This document shows positions 59,271-64,000 of a stretch of 64,000 bases of DNA, one piece after another. This DNA comes from Legionella gratiana (lineage in GTDB: Bacteria; Pseudomonadota; Gammaproteobacteria; Legionellales; Legionellaceae). Under the pieces are notes generated by a model. It was given only the letters and a program-made list of their open reading frames with translations, did no database searches and had not been told where the DNA came from. Positions within the stretch are counted from its first letter, which is position 1; each line of letters begins with the position of its first letter. The translations under genes were made by a program, and so were the position numbers. The DNA lies in assembly GCF_001467695.1 (NCBI RefSeq), contig NZ_LNYE01000004.1, positions 1 to 64,000 on the forward strand. Reading direction: 5' to 3'.

Positions 59271-59408
59271 ATGAATATATTAAAAAAAATAGCAATGATG
59301 AGCATTGTTCTAGCAACACTAGGACTTTTGAGTGCTTGTGGAACTGTAAGTGGATTTGGTAAAGATGTGTCTCATGTGGGTAAAGATATTCAACGAGCAG
59401 CACAATAA
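59271..59408 (+). CDS. Entericidin-like small lipoprotein
   Basis: The 45-residue protein was read directly. It has a signal peptide (MNILKKIAMMSIVLATLGLL), a lipobox LSAC with Cys23, then GTVSGFGKDVSHVGKDIQ. The GxGKDV...G..I..AA pattern is that of entericidin A/B lipoproteins, which in E. coli form a stress-controlled pair. Only one is present here. A good ribosome-binding site (AGAGG) precedes it, and copies of a dispersed repeat flank it. Confidence 0.85.
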   Translation: MNILKKIAMMSIVLATLGLLSACGTVSGFGKDVSHVGKDIQRAAQ

Positions 59409-59425
59409 AACTTTTCTTATATCCA

Positions 59426-59450
59426 GGAGCGGTTATTAACTAACCGTTCC
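59426..59450 (+). terminator. Hairpin after the entericidin-like gene
   Basis: A 10-bp stem with one G-T pair (59426-59435 with 59441-59450) and a 5-nt loop lies 17 nt after the stop codon. There is no T tract. It sits between convergent genes. Confidence 0.5.
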
Positions 59451-59533
59451 GAATCTGTGTAAAATGTGTAGACTGCTGCTTGCAACTGTATCTTCTGCTT
59501 TTATTTAGACCTGGATCTCGTATAAATGCTGCG

Positions 59534-59554
59534 CCTTTTACATCGAACTCATGT
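59534..59554 (-). repeat. Dispersed repeat copy, inverted
   Basis: Read on the minus strand it is ACATGAGTTCGATGTAAAAGG, which differs from 59114-59134 at two positions. It overlaps the stop codon of the minus-strand ligase gene. Confidence 0.65.
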
Positions 59555-60847
59555 ATTGGAAAAGTCTGACTTCTCAAGAGGGGCTATTCCTGGCATCACT
59601 TGGATTCTACGTTTTTTTTCCCAAAATTCTTTAGGTATATAGGGCTGCCATTGCCATGTCGGTAGGTCATAATTTTGTGCTCGAAAAAGTTCATTTAAAT
59701 GATCAATTAGCGCGTTTTTATCAGATAAATCAGGAGTGATTTGAATGGTAAACTGATTTAATGTGTCCTGTTTGATGGCGTAATCGTCAAATTCGAATGG
59801 AAATGAGGCCATTTTTTGACGAATTAAATCAGCAAAAATAGGTAGTACCTTTGTTCCTTTGGTGGCATAACAAATATCACCTACACGTCCTTCTATTCCT
59901 GCTAACTGTGTAAAAACATTATTTGATTTCTCTTCAATCAAGACATCATCCAAACGATAACGAATTATTGGCTGTGTTGTGCGTAATAAATCGGTAATAA
60001 TAGGTACAAATCGCCTATCATCCAACCATTCTTTTTCAATCATTAAATATTCTTCATTCATTAATAAATGATTATTTTCTTTGTTACTAATTGCTAAAAA
60101 ACCTTCTGTACACTGATAGACCTGAGATACTTGGCAATTAAATGCGTTACTTATAATGAGTTCATCACCAGCCTCTAAAACCTCCGCCACTGCAAATATT
60201 TTTTCAGGGTTAATGGATAGACAATGCTTTTTTTTAGCTAAAGTCAATAATACAGAGGCTGGTGCGGATAAAATAGTCGGTTGTATTTGATTGAGGCGAT
60301 CCATATGATTTTCAAAATTTTCAAATAAATCAAAAAAATGAAATTGAATTTTTTTGCTTTTATTTAGATTGGTGTACAGTTTGTTATTTGCTCTGAGGAA
60401 GAAAGCAATCCGTTCTTTTTTCTTTAATCCTTTTGGTAGGGCTTTGGCCATTAAAATACCAGACCAGGCGTCACGTTCTTTAGCACTGACAAGAAATAAT
60501 CCGCGACTTCCTGAGGTTCCAGAGGAAAGCCCCACTGCAATACCCTTAATTAACGCTGAAAAGTCACGTGTACGTTCTGCATTTAATGCTAATTCTAAGG
60601 CTTGGTCTTTTTTTATTTTTTGAGTATTTATATCATCAAAATGTTCCATCATTATTTTTTTATTTATAATTGGCCATTCAGCAAAGGGTTTATCCAGATA
60701 AGGTTGATAAAAAGGTGATTTATATAAGGTTGTTTTTACTAAATGAGTAAATTTTTTTTCTTGATAGACAGATAATTGCTCACGCGATTTAAAACGTTTT
60801 TGCAGATATAGCGTTTTAAAATAATAATAAAGAAGCCTGAGAATCAT
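59549..60847 (-). CDS. Adenylate-forming enzyme (F390 synthetase-related)
   Basis: This 432-residue protein belongs to the PaaK/F390-synthetase side of the adenylate-forming superfamily. The P-loop-like A3 motif is SSGTSGSRG, and a later RYRLDDVLIEE segment provides the ATP-binding Asp. By analogy with OleC it could activate a 3-hydroxy acid or close it to a beta-lactone. CoA ligation is the alternative. The frame extends 12 codons upstream, but the ATG at 60847 overlaps the previous stop by 4 nt (ATGA) and suits coupling. It is the last gene of a four-gene operon. Confidence 0.85.
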   Translation of the reverse strand: MILRLLYYYFKTLYLQKRFKSREQLSVYQEKKFTHLVKTTLYKSPFYQPYLDKPFAEWPIINKKIMMEHFDDINTQKIKKDQALELALNAERTRDFSALIKGIAVGLSSGTSGSRGLFLVSAKERDAWSGILMAKALPKGLKKKERIAFFLRANNKLYTNLNKSKKIQFHFFDLFENFENHMDRLNQIQPTILSAPASVLLTLAKKKHCLSINPEKIFAVAEVLEAGDELIISNAFNCQVSQVYQCTEGFLAISNKENNHLLMNEEYLMIEKEWLDDRRFVPIITDLLRTTQPIIRYRLDDVLIEEKSNNVFTQLAGIEGRVGDICYATKGTKVLPIFADLIRQKMASFPFEFDDYAIKQDTLNQFTIQITPDLSDKNALIDHLNELFRAQNYDLPTWQWQPYIPKEFWEKKRRIQVMPGIAPLEKSDFSNT

Positions 60848-61689
60848 GATTTCTCCACAAGGCGAGTACGTATCTGTTGGCAATGAGAGGGAATAATATC
60901 TATAGTTTTATTTGTTTTAAAAAGCTGATGTAACTTTTTTATGGTCTGTTGATAAGCTTCTTTATTGTCATGAATTAAGTAAGTGAGATTGCTTGGAAAC
61001 ACCAATTCCTTAAATGCTTCTTGATGCCAGCAACTGTCTGCAACTAAAAAAACTTCTTGAGTTGTTATTTCGGGAGTCTGACATCGTGAACTTTTAAAAT
61101 ACAAACCAATTTGTCCTTTAGCATGTCCTGGTAAAGGTATGGCAATCAGGTGCTTATCATCAAAAAGATCAAATCCTCTTGTAAACGGTGATAAATTGGA
61201 TTCAAGTTGTACTTCATTTTTTAAAGGAATCAGGCGTTCATAAAAATCTTTAGGGAGCAGTCCTGGTAAAAATCCTTGGAGTAAGGCTTTAATACCTTTT
61301 TTGTGGTATATAGTGTTTATTGCATCCGCATGACAAAAAAATTGGGCATTAGGAAAATCGTTTAAGCCACCAATGTGATCGGCATGGAAATGTGAAATCA
61401 CAATTGCTTTAATTTCAGCGGCAGAAATATTTTTTTCCTCTAATTGTTGTTTCAGTGATTTTTTTAGGGTCACAGGAGTTAAACGCCTATAAAGCGAAAA
61501 TGGAAATTTTTGAGTGAGTTCATAAAATCGGTTACTGTAGCCAGTATCAAATAAAATATAACCTTGTTTAGGGTGTTTTATTAAAGCACAAATTGCTGGA
61601 TATTCACATTGCTTCAAATGACCGTTTTTTAAGGTCATTCGTTCACAATGTCTGCAAAAACCTGCTTCAAATAATTGATATTCGATCAT
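60844..61689 (-). CDS. Metallo-beta-lactamase-fold hydrolase (lactonase-like)
   Basis: This 281-residue enzyme has the dinuclear-zinc motif ISHFHADHIGG (100-105 as HxHxDH), the later LPGHAKGQIGLY His and VADSCWH Asp. The layout resembles N-acyl homoserine lactonases and related lactone hydrolases. An N-terminal CRHC pair is unusual. In the operon it takes the position that the alpha/beta hydrolase OleB has in olefin clusters. The ATG at 61689 overlaps the preceding stop. A GTG at 61704 would add five residues. Confidence 0.87.
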   Translation of the reverse strand: MIEYQLFEAGFCRHCERMTLKNGHLKQCEYPAICALIKHPKQGYILFDTGYSNRFYELTQKFPFSLYRRLTPVTLKKSLKQQLEEKNISAAEIKAIVISHFHADHIGGLNDFPNAQFFCHADAINTIYHKKGIKALLQGFLPGLLPKDFYERLIPLKNEVQLESNLSPFTRGFDLFDDKHLIAIPLPGHAKGQIGLYFKSSRCQTPEITTQEVFLVADSCWHQEAFKELVFPSNLTYLIHDNKEAYQQTIKKLHQLFKTNKTIDIIPSHCQQIRTRLVEKS

Positions 61690-62669
61690 GATGCTTGATA
61701 CCACTGGGCAAAACGTTCAATGCCTTGCTCAATATTTATTTTAGGTTGATAACCTAAATCTTTTTGAGCTGCCTCAATATTTAAAGTTTGGCCCAAAGAT
61801 AAAACCGCTGCACTGTATTGAGTTAAGCGTGGTTCTTTGGCGATAAAAGGTAAACTAAAGATTTTTTCCATGCAGGCAGCATATGTTTTTGCAATAGAAT
61901 AAGGAATAAATTTGGGTGTAAATGGTTTTTGTAATGCCTGAAAAAGTTGTGTTAGGATGGCGATGAGTGTTTGGGGTTCATTATTGGTTATATTGTATTT
62001 TTTACCACAAAACCGTTGGTCTGCCCGGGCCGCTAAGAGCAAACTTTCTACAACATTTTCTACATAAGTAATGTCAATCACATTTTTTCCATTACCAATA
62101 ATAGGTAAGACACCCTTTTTTTCATTCCTTAATAGACGAGGAAAAATGGCGCGATCATATGGACCAAAAATAGCGCGCGGGCGCACAGTAATCACATTCA
62201 GATTTCTTTCCTGATGCGCTTTATCCACTAGAGCCTCCGCGAGTAATTTAGTTTTTACATAATAATTAGCGGGCTTTTGGGGCAATGCTGTATCTTCTTT
62301 GATGTTATATTGCTCCGTGAAATTAAAATAGATACTGGGAGAGGAAACATGTACTAATCGCGCATTTTCTGGGGTTGCTTCGATGATATGTTGTGTGCCT
62401 GCTACATTGGCATCGTAAAAATCTGTATAACGACCCCAAGGGCTGGAACGTGCGGCACAATGAAATAGGGTTTGGGCATTTAGTGCTGTATTTTTTAATT
62501 TGATTTTATCGGCTAAATCTACGGCAATAAATTGAGCTCCTAGCTTGGCAATCACTTTGCCCAGTTGCTCATTGCGCCCCAAGGCAATTACCTCATGACC
62601 TTCTTCCACTAAGCGTTTGGTTAAATTTATTCCGAGACAACCTGTTGCTCCAGTAACGACACAAATCAT
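61686..62669 (-). CDS. NAD(P)-dependent 3-beta-HSD/epimerase-type dehydrogenase (OleD-like)
   Basis: An extended SDR of 327 residues with a GATGCLG nucleotide site (7-13), the HVSSPSIYF strand and a Tyr137-x3-Lys141 catalytic pair. The RPRAIFGPYDRAIFPRLL and ITYVENVVESLLLA stretches are typical of the 3-beta-hydroxysteroid dehydrogenase group that includes OleD, which reduces 2-alkyl-3-keto acids. GGAG lies inside the end of the upstream KAS III gene, 1 nt away, so the genes are coupled. Confidence 0.88.
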   Translation of the reverse strand: MICVVTGATGCLGINLTKRLVEEGHEVIALGRNEQLGKVIAKLGAQFIAVDLADKIKLKNTALNAQTLFHCAARSSPWGRYTDFYDANVAGTQHIIEATPENARLVHVSSPSIYFNFTEQYNIKEDTALPQKPANYYVKTKLLAEALVDKAHQERNLNVITVRPRAIFGPYDRAIFPRLLRNEKKGVLPIIGNGKNVIDITYVENVVESLLLAARADQRFCGKKYNITNNEPQTLIAILTQLFQALQKPFTPKFIPYSIAKTYAACMEKIFSLPFIAKEPRLTQYSAAVLSLGQTLNIEAAQKDLGYQPKINIEQGIERFAQWYQAS

Positions 62670-62670
62670 C

Positions 62671-63657
62671 TTAGTACTCCAAAATCATTCCACCAGCTGC
62701 TATACCGGCACCAGTACCCAATAACAGCACCAATTGTCCGCGTTGCAATCGATTTGTATCGATAAGAGTAGATAAGGCTGTAGGGATAGACGCTGCAATT
62801 TGATTCCCATGATATGGGTAAATGGAAACAAATTTTTCAGGAGGAATATCTAATCTTTTTTGGATGTGATGCATTGCAAGCAAACTTGCTTGATGTGGAA
62901 TAAACCAATCAATATCCTGCATTCTTAATTGGGCTTTATTTAATAAATTGTTTAAGAGGCTATCTAGCAGTTTAGATGCTAATTTGAATACTCTTTTTCC
63001 TTCCATATGAAATAAACCCTGCTCTCTGTTTTTAAGAGGGTCTTTTGCTGGCAAGCGAGTTCCTCCTGCTTCTATTTGACAGAATGTAGAACCAACACTA
63101 TGTGTTTCGTGATGTGCCGATAAAATGCGACTACAACCGTCACTTTTTTCAAGCACACATGCAGCTGCTCCATCACCTAAAATGGTACAGGTTTCCATAT
63201 CTTGCCAATTGAGTCCAGCGGAAGCAATATCACTGGAAACAATAAGAATACGGTTAAATCGACCTCCTTCAATTAAATAAGAAGCAATATCTAAGGCACT
63301 CACGAAACTTAAACAAGTACTGTTTACATCAAAACAAGCAATTCCCGATTGTTCCAATCCTAATTGCTTTTGGATTAATACCGAAGTACACGGAATGGCT
63401 TGCTCTCCTACACCACAGGCACTGATGATGGCATCAATATTGGCTAATTTAATATGTGCTTGTTGTAGCGCACAGAGAGCAGCTTGCGCTCCCATGTAGG
63501 AGGTTGTTTCATCGGGTGAAACAAAATGACGTGAAATGAGCCCCGACTTTTTTTGCACACTTCCTTTGGGTAAATTGAGTTTTGTATCTAATTCTGTGGA
63601 AAAAACTTTGTTTCTAGGTAAATAACGCCCCATTCCAGTAATTTTTACAGCAGGCAT
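62671..63657 (-). CDS. Beta-ketoacyl synthase III-like condensing enzyme (OleA/FabH family)
   Basis: This thiolase-fold enzyme of 328 residues has a full Cys115 (VNSTCLSFVSALD), His255 (FIPHQASLL) and Asn285 (YHGNQIAASIP) triad. It is the first gene of the minus-strand operon, and AAGGA precedes its ATG. Housekeeping FabH is normally found next to fabD and plsX, so this is a specialised copy. With the OleD- and OleC-like genes downstream it may join two acyl chains head to head, or make a beta-keto product for a signal or lipid. Confidence 0.9.
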   Translation of the reverse strand: MPAVKITGMGRYLPRNKVFSTELDTKLNLPKGSVQKKSGLISRHFVSPDETTSYMGAQAALCALQQAHIKLANIDAIISACGVGEQAIPCTSVLIQKQLGLEQSGIACFDVNSTCLSFVSALDIASYLIEGGRFNRILIVSSDIASAGLNWQDMETCTILGDGAAACVLEKSDGCSRILSAHHETHSVGSTFCQIEAGGTRLPAKDPLKNREQGLFHMEGKRVFKLASKLLDSLLNNLLNKAQLRMQDIDWFIPHQASLLAMHHIQKRLDIPPEKFVSIYPYHGNQIAASIPTALSTLIDTNRLQRGQLVLLLGTGAGIAAGGMILEY

Positions 63658-63874
63658 ATTTGGTCCTTAATTGTTAAAATTAAAAGCCATTTAAATTAGG
63701 TAGCTTTTGCCTTAAATTTGAGGAGAAAAGGACTGTATCTTGTTCAGCCTTTAAATGATTCAATATTATACTTCATGATTGCTATTTGCTCAATAATTGT
63801 TTCGCTTCAATTTAATGGATGAGTAAGATCCGCAAAACAAACTCTGAAACTGTCAACTCCTTCTAATTCATGTT

Positions 63875-63891
63875 AAATTAGTCACTAATTT
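63875..63891. promoter_or_regulatory. Short palindrome, possible operator
   Basis: AAATTAG (63875-63881) is inverted at 63885-63891 with a 3-nt centre, 28 nt before the start of the next gene. Its size and place suit a TetR- or MarR-type operator, but the AT content makes chance plausible. The rest of the 261-nt divergent gap shows no gene. Confidence 0.35.
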
Positions 63892-63918
63892 TACATTATT
63901 GGCAAGGGATTGTAATTA

Positions 63919-64000
63919 GTGTTCGGTTCAAGACTTCGTACAAGAATGTTAAGTGGCATATTGTTCAGCACCTTTCTTCATACTTCTTGTATGGTTGGTC
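63919..64000 (+). CDS. Start of a probable lipoprotein gene (perhaps an efflux outer-membrane factor), cut by the window end
   Basis: A GTG at 63919, behind AAGGGA, opens a frame that runs to the window end. It encodes a basic start, a hydrophobic run (MLSGILFSTFLHTS) and then Cys-Met-Val-Gly. A Cys followed by MVG is a common start of mature NodT-family efflux lipoproteins (CMVGPDY). Too little is present to be sure. An ATG at 63946 is an alternative start. Confidence 0.5.
   Translation, partial: MFGSRLRTRMLSGILFSTFLHTSCMVG

Overview
The window is a low-GC gammaproteobacterial chromosome segment that I attribute to a Legionella or close relative. The reasons are the 1368-residue RpoB, the gene content and order, a very-long-chain acyl cluster fitting the lipid A of this genus, a PmrA-box-like repeat, and several proteins that look like Dot/Icm effectors. 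The species cannot be fixed from sequence alone. I see no CRISPR array, intact insertion sequence, integrase or prophage.

Bases 1-29900 are the translation and transcription core, almost all on the plus strand: the 3' end of one tuf copy, tRNA-Trp, secE-nusG, rplKA, the L10 leader with rplJL, rpoBC, then str (rpsL, rpsG, fusA, tuf), S10, spc and alpha operons with nearly no gaps, ending at a strong terminator after rplQ. Regulatory structures include the L10 leader, a perfect 12-bp hairpin before rpoB, and a str promoter whose -35 box lies in the loop of an inverted repeat.

Bases 30000-33500 carry an unknown gene, a MITE-like palindrome, ssb, and a tandem pair of Legionella-type paralogues. 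The first of the pair keeps a His/Cys arrangement reminiscent of clan CD cysteine peptidases and sits behind a PmrA-box-like tandem repeat. The second has lost both residues. A YajR-like MFS exporter follows.

Bases 35000-40600 are a compact fatty-acyl operon: FabL-type reductase, AcpXL-like carrier, double-hotdog dehydratase, a ketosynthase, a second ketosynthase without the catalytic Cys, and an LpxL-type acyltransferase. I infer that it makes and attaches the very long acyl chain of lipid A.

Bases 40600-50300 hold a 754-residue candidate effector, dapF with the short lptM gene, an esterase, ratA-ratB, bamE, fur, a class III adenylate cyclase, a metallo-beta-lactamase-fold protein and a diguanylate cyclase. 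Bases 50300-56200 are an RND efflux operon (pump, adaptor, outer-membrane factor).

Bases 56300-59600 contain an HExxH protein like the M91 (NleD-type) effector proteases, a Cys-His-Asp protein, and an entericidin-like lipoprotein flanked by copies of a short dispersed repeat. Bases 59549-63657 are a four-gene minus-strand operon (KAS III, 3-beta-HSD-like dehydrogenase, metallo-beta-lactamase hydrolase, adenylate-forming enzyme) resembling olefin/beta-lactone (Ole) synthesis with OleB replaced. The window ends in the start of a probable lipoprotein gene.
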